Source: Candidatus Zymogenaceae bacterium
GTDB taxonomy: Bacteria; Desulfobacterota; Zymogenia; Zymogenales; Zymogenaceae
DNA: 64,000 nt
NCBI GenBank assembly: GCA_016933535.1
Contig: JAFGAS010000052.1
Span: 88,757-152,756, forward strand
Direction: 5' to 3'
Below are positions 1 through 9,581 of this stretch, one piece after another. The translations under genes were made by a program, and so were the position numbers. A model generated the notes under the pieces. The model saw only the letters and a program-made list of their open reading frames with translations. It was not told the DNA's origin and made no database searches. How positions within the stretch are numbered: position 1 is the stretch's first letter; every line of letters begins with the position of its first letter.

Positions 1-2
1 GC

Positions 3-1094
3 GCAAGCCTTGACGACTGGCCGGTGCAGCAGGTGCTCGGCAGGCCGCTCGTCACGGCCAAGACCCTCCTCATGAACCCCGTGGCCCGGTTCATAACCGA
101 CCGGTGGGGAAAACGTCTCAAGAAGGTCCTGGCCGACCCCTTCATCGCGGGGGGGCTCAAGAAAAGGATTGAGGCGGCCGTCGAGCTTGGCTTTGACGCC
201 GACTGGGTCACCTACGAGGCCACGATCATGGTCTGGGATTCCAAGACGCTGGCCAAGACGGTCGGCTGCTTCATGGACTGGATCGACGACGGTCACGGCA
301 ACATGTATTTCATGTTTCGGGGCCCGGCGATCCCCACGCCGGAGGCCTACGATGCCTGGCCCTATCACCAGGACATCGACGAGTTGGCGCACATGGCCTA
401 CACCTTCTTTAAGGACGCGGTCAGGCGATACGGAGACAAGATCTGCCTTGTGGGCGACGTGGCCAGCGGAGCCTTCGAGATACTTATCCAGATGATGGGG
501 TTTCCCGCCTTTTCGGTAAACCTAAAAAAGAGGACGGATTACCTTAAGAAGCTCATCGCCTATAACGACGAATATGTCATGAAGACGCAGATGGCGATGA
601 TGGACGCGGGCATCAAGATCATCCTCAAAGGCGACGATTTTTCCTACAAGACCGGCCCGATGATCAACCCGGACGCCGTTGATGAGCTCTTCGGGCCGAT
701 CTACACGAAGCTCTGTAAGGCGGTGCACGACCGGGGCGGAAAGATACTCCTTCATTCCTGCGGCGACAACACGAAGCTGTTTGATCTCTTCATCAAGTGG
801 GGATTTGACGGCGGGCACGCCTACGAGAACACGAGCACCGTGGACATAGCCCACGAAAAGAAGGTCCACGGCGACCGGTTTACCATCGTCGGCGGCGTGG
901 GGATTGACTACATATTGACGTCACGCTCCACGCCCGAGGAGGTGCGCGCCGAGACGCGGCGGCTCATCAAGCTCTGCGGGCCGGGCGGGCGGTTCATCAT
1001 CGGGCCGGTTCACGACCACCCGGATATGGACGTCTCAAAGCTTAAGGTAATGCTCGAGACGGTGTGGGAAGAGGGGGGATATCCGATCAAGTGA
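3..1094 (+). CDS. Uroporphyrinogen decarboxylase (URO-D) family protein / corrinoid methyltransferase-like; 5' end truncated by window edge
   Basis: Frame open from base 3; C-terminal motifs HSCGDN and GGRFIIGPVHD typical of URO-D family methyltransferases. Confidence 0.8.
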   Translation, partial: ASLDDWPVQQVLGRPLVTAKTLLMNPVARFITDRWGKRLKKVLADPFIAGGLKKRIEAAVELGFDADWVTYEATIMVWDSKTLAKTVGCFMDWIDDGHGNMYFMFRGPAIPTPEAYDAWPYHQDIDELAHMAYTFFKDAVRRYGDKICLVGDVASGAFEILIQMMGFPAFSVNLKKRTDYLKKLIAYNDEYVMKTQMAMMDAGIKIILKGDDFSYKTGPMINPDAVDELFGPIYTKLCKAVHDRGGKILLHSCGDNTKLFDLFIKWGFDGGHAYENTSTVDIAHEKKVHGDRFTIVGGVGIDYILTSRSTPEEVRAETRRLIKLCGPGGRFIIGPVHDHPDMDVSKLKVMLETVWEEGGYPIK

Positions 1095-1122
1095 ACTAAG
1101 GGGATACAGACTAAGGGAATGA

Positions 1123-1199
1123 ATTAAGGGAACAGAATACTTAATTAGGAATCATCAGTCTAAAATAGAAATCTTAGATAAGTATTGTGTTCCCTTAAT
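1123..1199. repeat. 77-bp inverted-repeat element (21-bp arms, one mismatch)
   Basis: attaagggaacagaatactta (1123-1143) versus taagtattgtgttcccttaat (1179-1199); reverse complement differs at one position. Confidence 0.8.
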
Positions 1200-1211
1200 C
1201 CCGGCGCCTGA

Positions 1212-1898
1212 TTAGTCCAGTGCGCGCTTCAGCGCCGCCTCCGCGTGAATGCGTGTCGTGTTAAATATGGGGACGGGGCAGTCCATCTGGCCGATCAACA
1301 GCGGCAGCTCGGTGCAGCCGAGGATAATGCCCTTTGCCCCCTCATCGACGAGCCAACCGATGATCATTTTCACCAGCTCCCGGCTCTCATCGTTAATTAT
1401 TCCCATGACAAGCTCCTCGTAGATAACCCGGTTGATCTGATCGATCTCGCCGTCTTCCGGTACGACGGCGGTGATCCCCCGATCGGCGAGGCCGCGCTTG
1501 TAGAAATCCTCTTTCATGGTGAATTTCGTCCCGAGAAGCCCGACGTTCCTCATGCCCGCGTGGATGACGGAGTCCGCCGTCGCGTCGATGATCGAGAGGA
1601 TCGGTAAGCTCGTCCCGGAGACGATATACGGCAGTGCCCGGTGGGGCGTGTTGGCGCAGATAAGGCCGAAATCGACCCCGATAAGCCGCATCTGTTCGAA
1701 GATCTCGGCCATATCCTTTCCCGCGCGCTCCCAGTCGCCCGCGGAAAACCAGCCGGTGTATTTGGTCAGGTCGACCGAGCGAATGACGATGTCGGGGTAA
1801 TCGCCCGTACTTTCATAAAAGCCCCGGGTGATGTGCTCGTAATAGGTGATCGTCGATTCTGGCGACAGCCCGCCGATCATCCCGATGGTCTTTGGCAT
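1212..1898 (-). CDS. Aspartate/glutamate racemase family protein
   Basis: MPKTIGMIGGLSPESTITYYEHI, CANTPHRALP, GIILGCTELPLLI motifs. Confidence 0.9.
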   Translation of the reverse strand: MPKTIGMIGGLSPESTITYYEHITRGFYESTGDYPDIVIRSVDLTKYTGWFSAGDWERAGKDMAEIFEQMRLIGVDFGLICANTPHRALPYIVSGTSLPILSIIDATADSVIHAGMRNVGLLGTKFTMKEDFYKRGLADRGITAVVPEDGEIDQINRVIYEELVMGIINDESRELVKMIIGWLVDEGAKGIILGCTELPLLIGQMDCPVPIFNTTRIHAEAALKRALD

Positions 1899-1990
1899 AG
1901 GATAAAACCTCCTCTCGTTAATCGTGTCATCGCAAATGAGTAAGGCGCTTCATCGGGGCCCCCGCGAAGCAGGCTTCATGGGGTGATAGT

Positions 1991-3454
1991 CTACCCCAAA
2001 AATCCCCGTATGTTTGCCGCCGCCAGAACATGACCGGAAATATTGCCGGTCTTTCCCTCCTTGAGCTGACTCGTGATGCGGTCGGTCAGTTCCTTGTGCT
2101 CGGGGTCCGGGGAGACGTCGCCGGCGTACGGCCCAAGGAACGTTGAGACGCCCTCCGGGAGGAAGGGACTGTCCGGATTGAAGTACCTGAGTGCGTCCCA
2201 TATGTCGTTGTCCAGGTGGATATAGAATTCCCGGATCAGGGCCAGATCATCCTTTGTCAGGGCCGACAGTGCCAGCAGCTCCGGAGGGATGCCGATCGAA
2301 TAGAGGGCGGCGGTGAACCTGATGGCCCGGGGTAGCTTGACGCCGGCCGTCTCCCGGGAGTAGCCGAAGAGCCCGATATGGAGCTTTCGTTTCCTGCGCT
2401 CGGGGACGTGGGCCGCCACCTCGTTGATGATCGGGGCTAGCGCTACAATGGCCTGGCTGAATCGTGCGGAGTACCGGTCTATGACCCCAAGGCATTGTTT
2501 CTCGTCAACGGGCATGGGGTTGCCCGTTTTCCGGTCCCTGAGCAGCCGGACAGCCTCGACCACGGTCTGGGGCGGATGATCGTATTTGAACGATGACTGT
2601 ATGGTGAAGGTATGGGCGCTCGGGTATTCCTCGATAACCCTCCTAACGGTATGGGGGGCGAGGTTTCCCCTGAACGGCGCCGATCCCACCCCGATGATCG
2701 GGTAGATGTCTATACCGGTTTGGTCGGAGAGGGCCGAAAGATGCATGAGGGCGATCTTGTTGAAAAGAACGGCGGCCACCAGCCCGTAGTTCATCGCCGG
2801 GTCCGACCGGGCCAGGAAGACCCGCTGGTGCGAGACATCCGGTTTATCGGAGAGGTACTCACCGACCATCCGGTGGGCGGTCAGCATCTTGTCCCGCTCC
2901 TCGAACAGGGGAATGACGTTTATCCGGTCCGGCTTGAACTGACCTATCCATTCCCTGATACGGATGTCGCCCTTTCGAAAGGGCGATTCCTGCCGTTTGA
3001 TGATAAAATCGGTGTAATAACGGTAGATACGATCGATACACCGGGTGGACGCCGTCATCGGGAGAATGACCTCGAAGATCGGTGCGATGTCCTGATCGTA
3101 AAAGAGATGCGCCGCGTCATAGGAGCGGGGAATACTCTCCAGCGTTTCAAGGAGGACTTTAGCCTCGGCCTTCTCCACGGTCGGGTTGGGAACCCTGAGC
3201 GTCAAGAAGAGGTCCTTTCCGAGCCGGTGTTCCTTGAAGAAAGAGTCGTAGCGCGTTAAAAGCTTCTTGACGACGTAGTTGTCGACCTCCTTGCCTTCGC
3301 AGTCCCACATCTGTTCGTCGCAGTCAAGGTGGGAGTAGGCATAGTAGGCCTCCTGGACCTCGTCCTCCCCTCCAAGTTCCGGACTCTCGGCGAAAAACGG
3401 GGAGGTGACGTTGTCGGGGTGCTGGGTGCTCATGCACCGGGGGATGCTAATCAT
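1991..3454 (-). CDS. ppcA: Phosphoenolpyruvate carboxylase, archaeal type
   Basis: N-terminal IPRCMSTQHPDN signature, 487 aa (much shorter than bacterial-type PEPC), GLFGYSRE motif. Confidence 0.88.
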   Translation of the reverse strand: MISIPRCMSTQHPDNVTSPFFAESPELGGEDEVQEAYYAYSHLDCDEQMWDCEGKEVDNYVVKKLLTRYDSFFKEHRLGKDLFLTLRVPNPTVEKAEAKVLLETLESIPRSYDAAHLFYDQDIAPIFEVILPMTASTRCIDRIYRYYTDFIIKRQESPFRKGDIRIREWIGQFKPDRINVIPLFEERDKMLTAHRMVGEYLSDKPDVSHQRVFLARSDPAMNYGLVAAVLFNKIALMHLSALSDQTGIDIYPIIGVGSAPFRGNLAPHTVRRVIEEYPSAHTFTIQSSFKYDHPPQTVVEAVRLLRDRKTGNPMPVDEKQCLGVIDRYSARFSQAIVALAPIINEVAAHVPERRKRKLHIGLFGYSRETAGVKLPRAIRFTAALYSIGIPPELLALSALTKDDLALIREFYIHLDNDIWDALRYFNPDSPFLPEGVSTFLGPYAGDVSPDPEHKELTDRITSQLKEGKTGNISGHVLAAANIRGFLG

Positions 3455-3805
3455 GGCATATACACTGCTATCGAGCTTGGAAAGCTAAAACAACCATACA
3501 TGTTCATTATATACGCGATGATCGACCCGGGCCCCGTATGCGGGCCGGCCGACTACCCTGCCGACGGTGAGGCTGGCAGGCGGGGGTAAAATATCCAGAT
3601 CAACGCCGGCGGTATCAATCCTCATGACCCTTCCTCCCCCTACATAAGGGCGGCTCGTCATCCCGAGGCTATGATATATACGATCCCGCTCTGCAGCGAG
3701 GCGTACCGTGCCGGTGAAAGAAAAGGACCTACGGCGGATGCAAGTCCCCCTTTGACCCTTGTGGGCCCGGAACGAAATACGGTTGAGCCAGGGGAGGGAA
3801 CTGGA

Positions 3806-4009
3806 CTAGAAAAGACCGCTGCACCCCTTATACAGGAAGAAAAGGACGACGACACCCGCGATGATCAGCGTAACGACAATACCCACGATGTTTCCGCAGC
3901 AGCCGCTCTTTTTTCCGCCGCCCTCCGTGGTGGGACGTGAAAAAAATCGCTTGGCGCCCCCGCCGCTCGGTCCGCCGCCGTCCTGCCCACCGGATTGCTG
4001 TGCTGCCAT
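3806..4009 (-). CDS. Small single-TM hypothetical protein
   Basis: 67-aa ORF with Gly/Ser-rich N-terminus and C-terminal hydrophobic helix (IVGIVVTLIIAGVVVLFFLY). Confidence 0.5.
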   Translation of the reverse strand: MAAQQSGGQDGGGPSGGGAKRFFSRPTTEGGGKKSGCCGNIVGIVVTLIIAGVVVLFFLYKGCSGLF

Positions 4010-4099
4010 ACCTGACTCCTCAGTTACACAACGTGACTACAAAGGCGATATGCCCGGACCCTCACGGGTCGATCGAGCCGCCGGCATTCCCGCAATTCA

Positions 4100-4969
4100 C
4101 TACAGATTCGGGTTGATCTCCTTTGCCTTCGTCCTGTCGGCCTGGGCACCCGCCTTATTGCCGAGCCCGTCCCGGGCCTTTGACCTCAGAAGATACGCCT
4201 CGGCATCGTCGGGGTTGGCGGTAATGACGCGGGTGATCGTTTCCTCGGCCCTGGCATATTCTTTTGAGGCGATATAGAGACGCCCAAGGTTGAGCGTGGC
4301 GTCCCTGTTGCCGGGTGCCAGGAAGAGGGCGCGGTTGAAGTCCGCGGCGGCAAGCTCACGCTTGCCCTGGTCGAGATAGATCTTGCCCCGGAGGTTATAG
4401 ACCTCGGGGTTGTCGGCCACCAGCAAAATATAGTTGTTGAGGTCTTTGAGGGCCTCGGAGCTCCGTTTCTTCTCGATGAGAAGGGATGCCCGATTGATGT
4501 AGGCCGAGGCCGACAGCGCGTTGGTTGCGATGGCCGCGTTGTAGTCGGCCAGCGCCCCGGCGACGTCACCCTTCTTTTCTTTAATGACTCCCCGGTTGTT
4601 GAGCGTATCGGGATTATTCGGGTCAAGCGCGAGGGCCGTTTCGTAATCGGCCAGCGCCTCGTTGATAAAGCCCTTACGATAGTAGGCGAGTCCCCTGTTG
4701 GTATAGATGAGGCCGTAGTTGGCGTCTACGTCATACTCGGGGGGGAATTTCAGCTTGGCGGCCCGCGTCAGAACGTCTATCGCCTCGTCGTATCTACCCT
4801 GTTCGATGAGGGCGGTCCCCGCGTTCAGGAGAACAAAGGAGTCTTCCTCGGCGGCGAGCGTCGGACCCGAAAAGGAGACGAGAAAGACCGCGGCCGTGAC
4901 GGCCCCCAGGAAGAGGGCGCGGGCGGCCCGCTTGGCGTGACCTGATTTTTTAATGTTGTTGGTTTTCAT
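4100..4969 (-). CDS. Tetratricopeptide repeat protein, exported
   Basis: Signal-peptide-like N-terminus and repeated TPR motifs (ALADYETALALDPNNPDTLNNRG). Confidence 0.85.
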   Translation of the reverse strand: MKTNNIKKSGHAKRAARALFLGAVTAAVFLVSFSGPTLAAEEDSFVLLNAGTALIEQGRYDEAIDVLTRAAKLKFPPEYDVDANYGLIYTNRGLAYYRKGFINEALADYETALALDPNNPDTLNNRGVIKEKKGDVAGALADYNAAIATNALSASAYINRASLLIEKKRSSEALKDLNNYILLVADNPEVYNLRGKIYLDQGKRELAAADFNRALFLAPGNRDATLNLGRLYIASKEYARAEETITRVITANPDDAEAYLLRSKARDGLGNKAGAQADRTKAKEINPNL

Positions 4970-5127
4970 AATGTTAAAATTCTACGACATACCGAAGCCC
5001 AAGTCAAGAACTATCCGAATGAGGGTCGTGTATCGAGATGTTTGGGACCGCGCGGGGGTGATCGCAATGAAAAATGAGAGAAAGTTACGACCGTTGTTCT
5101 CTTTGTTTTGACAAATGAGTCGGTAAC

Positions 5128-5171
5128 GAGTATCGTACGCGTATTACCGCTTGAAAGCGGTCACGATACTC
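5128..5171. promoter_or_regulatory. Nested inverted repeat upstream of the SDR gene
   Basis: Outer arms gagtatcgt/acgatactc (9 bp perfect) enclosing accgct-tgaa-agcggt. Confidence 0.6.
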
Positions 5172-5244
5172 AGATTTTCGGCAAACCGATCGACGAGAAA
5201 AAATCCAGGACAAGACGTCGATTTATTACATTACGAGGGGATCA

Positions 5245-6012
5245 ATGGAAATTGCTAAGAAAACCGCTGTCGTAACGGGAGGGGCCTCCGGATTGGGGGA
5301 GGGCACCGTTCGGATGTTTATCGCCGAGGGGGCAAACGTCGCTATCATGGACGTCAACGAAGAGCGGGGAGGGGAACTGGAAAAAGAGCTCGGTTCCGCG
5401 GCATTCTTCGTGAAGACCGACGTTACCGACAATGACGACGTAAACCGGGCCCTGTCGGTAATCGAACAACGGTTCGGTGGTGTCCACTGCCTGGTGAGCT
5501 GCGCCGGCACGGGCATTGCCCAGAGGACCGTTTCAAAGGAGGGCCCGCACCCGCTCAAGTCCTTCGAGTGGCTCGTGAAGCTCAACCTCATCGGGACGTT
5601 CAACGTGGCCAGCAAGGCGGCGTCTCTCATGAGCAAGAATGAGCCGAACGAAGAGGGCGAACGAGGCGTTATCGTAAATGTAGCCAGCGTTGCGGCCTTC
5701 GAAGGTCAGATCGGCCAGGCGGCGTATGCAGCCTCCAAGGCCGGGGTGGTAGGTATGACGCTGCCCATGGCCCGCGATCTTTCCGGCCTGGGGATAAGGG
5801 TGATGGCAATAGCCCCTGGCTTTTTCTGGACGCCGCTGACCAATATGCTGCCCGAGGAGCATATGAAGCGGCTGGCAGAGACGATACCGTTTCCGAGGCG
5901 CACCGGCAAAATTGACGAGTTCGCCCATCTTGTCCGGGAGATCGTGCAAAACCCCTATCTTAACGGGGAGACGATCCGACTTGACGGTGCCGTCCGCATG
6001 GCCCCAAAATAG
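5245..6012 (+). CDS. SDR family NAD(P)-dependent oxidoreductase (3-hydroxyacyl-CoA dehydrogenase type 2-like)
   Basis: VTGGASGLGEGT Rossmann motif and YAASKAGV catalytic YxxxK. Confidence 0.9.
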   Translation: MEIAKKTAVVTGGASGLGEGTVRMFIAEGANVAIMDVNEERGGELEKELGSAAFFVKTDVTDNDDVNRALSVIEQRFGGVHCLVSCAGTGIAQRTVSKEGPHPLKSFEWLVKLNLIGTFNVASKAASLMSKNEPNEEGERGVIVNVASVAAFEGQIGQAAYAASKAGVVGMTLPMARDLSGLGIRVMAIAPGFFWTPLTNMLPEEHMKRLAETIPFPRRTGKIDEFAHLVREIVQNPYLNGETIRLDGAVRMAPK

Positions 6013-6109
6013 CCCCCAATCCCGGCCGATTATGGGCGGCGGCGCGGCAGGATAGACGTCCTTGGCCAATGCCCGCCTCCCAAAAAGAGATTTCCGGCAT
6101 CGCGGGGGT

Positions 6110-6484
6110 CTATGCCCCCGCGATTACTTCGATCTCGATGTCGTATCCGCCCGGGAGTTCCTTGACCCCGACGGTACTGCGGGCCGGGGGATTGTCCGCG
6201 AAGACCTTTCCGTAGACCTCGTTCATCTGCGAAAATGTCCCCATATCGGTAAGAAAGATGGTGGTCTTGACGACCTTTGAGAGATCGGAGCCGGCCGCCG
6301 CGAGGGTGCGCTCGATATTTGATAGGATAACCTTCGTCGCCTGGGGAATATCCCCCTTTACGGCCTTGCCGGTATCAGGGTCAAAGGCGACGTTGCCCGA
6401 AACAAAGATCAGACCCCCCATCCGAACCGCGTGGGAATAGGGCCCGGCCTTGGGAAGCCCGGTAACCTCGATACATGTCTTCAT
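6110..6484 (-). CDS. RidA family (YjgF/YER057c/UK114) protein
   Basis: GPYSHAVRMGGLIFVSGNVAFDP ... NPPARSTVGVKELPGGYDIEIEVIA; start taken at internal MKTCIEV. Confidence 0.9.
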   Translation of the reverse strand: MKTCIEVTGLPKAGPYSHAVRMGGLIFVSGNVAFDPDTGKAVKGDIPQATKVILSNIERTLAAAGSDLSKVVKTTIFLTDMGTFSQMNEVYGKVFADNPPARSTVGVKELPGGYDIEIEVIAGA

Positions 6485-6661
6485 ACCGCCTCCATCCTGT
6501 AATACGATAAAACGTCCCGGCCGATTCGTGGAGAAACACCATCGACCCCGGACGGCTCTCACGGCCTCTGTAATATCGGCCCGCAGGGACATGGATGCCC
6601 GGGCCGGGAAAACGGCGCGACGCCCGCCGGGAACCCGAGGTGTCGCGAACCGCGTCTCTCC

Positions 6662-8302
6662 CTACGTAGTCTTCAGGAAGAACCTGTTCTTATGGGCGAT
6701 ATCGGCGTAATCGTCCGTCTCCCGTTTGATGCGCTTCTCGTCCCATCCGAGGTGTTTGGCCATATGCCGGGAGATCACCTCTCCGAGCCGCTTATGGTCG
6801 TCTCGCTGGTGCAGAGAGAGATTGGTGCGCCGCAGCAGAAAATCCCTGGCCCTGGTGATCATCTCGTAATTTATACAGTAGTCGAGCTCCGCCAGGATGT
6901 AGTGTTGCTCGGCGGCAATCCGCTGCCCGAGGGACGCGTCTTTCTTGACCGATTCGAGGATCGCAATTCCACCGCGCCCGTAGTTTTCCCAGAGGGAAAT
7001 GACCGTTTTTTCATCGAGGTCCGTGGAGGGCCTTATCTTGTCCCATTGGTCCTTCGGCATTCCGACGGCAAAGGGGACTCGGGAGTCGGCCTTCGAGCCG
7101 CCGGTGACGCCCGCGGCACCCCGCTTGCCCATGAAGCCAAGGAGCTTATCGGCCATCGTCCGGAAGATGGTGAGTTTTCCGCCGGTCAGGACGAAGAATC
7201 CGGGAGCCGCCTCCTCGACGAATTCGCGCCGGGACGTCTTTGTCTCCGAAACTCCTTCTTTCTTCACAAGGGGCCGGCTACCCGCGTAACTCCCCACGAG
7301 GTCTTCTGGATCAAAATCGGCATCGGGAAAGGCGTTATCAACGATGCCCTTAAAATAATCATATTCCTTGGTTTCGGCGTAGCACTCGTCCAGGTCGCCC
7401 GAGTATTCGGTGTCGGTGGTGCCGACGTAGGTATAGTCGCCGTGGGGCAGTACAAAAACTCCCCGTCCGTCCACCGGGCTTTTTACGTAGAGCCCTCCCC
7501 TGTTGCCGATTGACTCCCGCCTCACTACCAAGTGGACACCCTTGCTCGGCCTCATCAGGGGTGGCCTTCCGTCGGGGAGCAAATCATCCGTCCAGGGACC
7601 GGAGGCGTTGACGACGTTTCGGGCGGCGATGACCAGGGTGTCGCCGGTGAGCCGGTCGATGGCCTCAATTCCGGCGGCCTTGCCGTCTTTATAGATAACC
7701 TTCAGGGCCTTAACGTAGTTCAAGGCGGTTCCGCCGAGGCGTACGCCCTCCTTGACGATCTCAATGGTCAGCCGGGCGTCGTTGATGATACATTCGTAGA
7801 GGAGTTCTCCCGAATGGAGCTTCGGGAACGCGATATCGGGTTCTCGCTTAAGGACCTCGCTGCGGGAGAGGTGGTGGGTATTTTTGTAGTTGCCAAAACC
7901 TGAAAGGCCGTCGTAGACGGCAAAATAACCGCGCATGACGGCCGACTCGATCGGGCTGTAGTCGGACCAAACGATGGGGATGGGCCTGGCGAGGTTGGGA
8001 AACGCGCCGCGCAGCCAGTCCCGCTCGTGGGTCTCCTCCCAGACAAGGCCGAACTCACCATTGGCAATGTAACGGGCGCCGCCATGGGCCAGGCGGGTGC
8101 TCTTGGACGATGTCCCAAAGGCAAAATCTTCCTTTTCGACCAGCGCCGCCCGGATGCCGGAAAGCCCGCAGGCACGCAAAACGCCGGCGCCGGTGATCCC
8201 TCCGCCGATAATCAGGACATCATAGGTAGTCTCGGAAAGCTCTTTCAGATAGCGGGCCCTTTCACGGGCGCTCCAGTTTTTCGGAAGGTACTCGTTGGTC
8301 AT
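6662..8302 (-). CDS. glpD: FAD-dependent glycerol-3-phosphate dehydrogenase
   Basis: DVLIIGGGITGAGVLRACGLSGI, SSKSTRLAHGGARYI, LTGGKLTIFRTMAD motifs. Confidence 0.88.
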   Translation of the reverse strand: MTNEYLPKNWSARERARYLKELSETTYDVLIIGGGITGAGVLRACGLSGIRAALVEKEDFAFGTSSKSTRLAHGGARYIANGEFGLVWEETHERDWLRGAFPNLARPIPIVWSDYSPIESAVMRGYFAVYDGLSGFGNYKNTHHLSRSEVLKREPDIAFPKLHSGELLYECIINDARLTIEIVKEGVRLGGTALNYVKALKVIYKDGKAAGIEAIDRLTGDTLVIAARNVVNASGPWTDDLLPDGRPPLMRPSKGVHLVVRRESIGNRGGLYVKSPVDGRGVFVLPHGDYTYVGTTDTEYSGDLDECYAETKEYDYFKGIVDNAFPDADFDPEDLVGSYAGSRPLVKKEGVSETKTSRREFVEEAAPGFFVLTGGKLTIFRTMADKLLGFMGKRGAAGVTGGSKADSRVPFAVGMPKDQWDKIRPSTDLDEKTVISLWENYGRGGIAILESVKKDASLGQRIAAEQHYILAELDYCINYEMITRARDFLLRRTNLSLHQRDDHKRLGEVISRHMAKHLGWDEKRIKRETDDYADIAHKNRFFLKTT

Positions 8303-8571
8303 ATCACTACCCCGTCAGGAAAGGTGTTAAAGGCGCCCAAAAATTACTATCACCGGAATCTGCCGGACGCGCATACGGGGTGGTCCGGAGGACGGCGGTT
8401 TCTTATTATGCGGGGCGGCTCGTGATTGGTCACGGACCGACTCCTCGACGCGCCTTTTGTCGGCCCCGATTCGCGCCGCTCCTCCCGCCGCCAAGAAGGA
8501 TCGGTATAGTGACGGAGCCGTGAGGCCGTTCTTTTGAGTGACGCGCGTGTCGAAGACGGCGGGCTTTCTGA

Positions 8572-8600
8572 ATTATAGGAAGAAGGAAAAAATCTGTCAA
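8572..8600 (-). promoter_or_regulatory. Consensus sigma70 promoter directed toward glpD
   Basis: Minus strand TTGACA-N17-TATAAT (plus-strand tgtcaa 8595-8600, attata 8572-8577). Confidence 0.7.
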
Positions 8601-8733
8601 GAACAAACGGGGATGGATAGGACAGATTGGATCGGCAAAGAGAAAACCGGGGGGCATGCGAAAAAGATCGTGGGGCGCTTCCGACAACGGCCCGAAGAAT
8701 TTCGGTCGGTCGCCCGCGATAATCATAAAGGTC

Positions 8734-8777
8734 TTGTCATCTCTGTTGGATTCCTGTACAATAATCCGCAACAGAGA
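8734..8777 (+). promoter_or_regulatory. Promoter TTGTCA-N17-TACAAT with overlapping dyad
   Basis: TTGTCA 8734-8739, TACAAT 8757-8762; dyad TCTCTGTT-GGATT...AATCC-GC-AACAGAGA spans 8740-8777. Confidence 0.55.
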
Positions 8778-8815
8778 CCTGCCTTTGTATGAAGCAAAGG
8801 CAGGCCGTTTTTGTT
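8778..8815 (+). terminator. Rho-independent terminator upstream of the carbonic anhydrase gene
   Basis: cctgcctttg-tatgaag-caaaggcagg perfect 10-bp stem followed by ccgtttttgtt. Confidence 0.8.
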
Positions 8816-8925
8816 AGAATCGGACCATGGATCGGCCCGGCCGGGCGATCGCGTGTATCGATCGGCGTCGGGGACACAGATCATGATAAAGAGTTGAACG
8901 AATCGATGCAGCACAGGAGTCTTCA

Positions 8926-9543
8926 ATGATGCACAAGAACGTCGTTACCGATTTTTCCGACAGGGCCGTTGAGCCGAGCGTGGACCCAACGGCATACGTA
9001 CACCCCCTTGCCGCCGTCATTGGAAACGCCGTGATCGGAAAGCGGGTCATGGTATCGCCTGCGGCCTCGGTGCGCGGAGACGAGGGCGGGCCCCTGGTCG
9101 TCGACGACGAGGCCAACGTACAGGACGGTGTCATTATCCACGCCCTCGAAACCCAGCACGAGGGGCACGAGATCTTAAAGAATCTCATAGAGCATAACGG
9201 GAAGAGATGCGCCGTCTATGTCGGCAAACGCGTGTCGCTGGCCCACCAGGCCCAGATCCACGGGCCCGCCTATGTGGGCGACGATACCTTTGTCGGGATG
9301 CAGTCCCTCGTCTTTAAATCCACGATCGGAAAGGGGTGCGTTGTGGAGCCGGGGTGCGTTTTGATGGGGGTAACGGTGGGTGACGGCCGCTATGTACCGT
9401 GCGGAACGGTCCTCAACCACCAGTCGGACGCCGATAACCTCCCGGCTATAACCGACGACTATGCCTTCAAGGACCTCAACAAAGGGGTAGTACACGTCAA
9501 TACGGCGCTGGCCGACGGATACAACAAGGCCGGTATAAAATAA
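8926..9543 (+). CDS. Gamma-class carbonic anhydrase, Cam type
   Basis: Left-handed beta-helix hexapeptides; HALET acidic-loop region, SLAHQAQIHGPAYVGDDTFVGMQS with His ligands, ITDDYAFKDLN C-terminus. Confidence 0.88.
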   Translation: MMHKNVVTDFSDRAVEPSVDPTAYVHPLAAVIGNAVIGKRVMVSPAASVRGDEGGPLVVDDEANVQDGVIIHALETQHEGHEILKNLIEHNGKRCAVYVGKRVSLAHQAQIHGPAYVGDDTFVGMQSLVFKSTIGKGCVVEPGCVLMGVTVGDGRYVPCGTVLNHQSDADNLPAITDDYAFKDLNKGVVHVNTALADGYNKAGIK

Positions 9544-9581
9544 CGCAGCAGTAACACGAAGATAAAAACGAGCGGAGAAAA

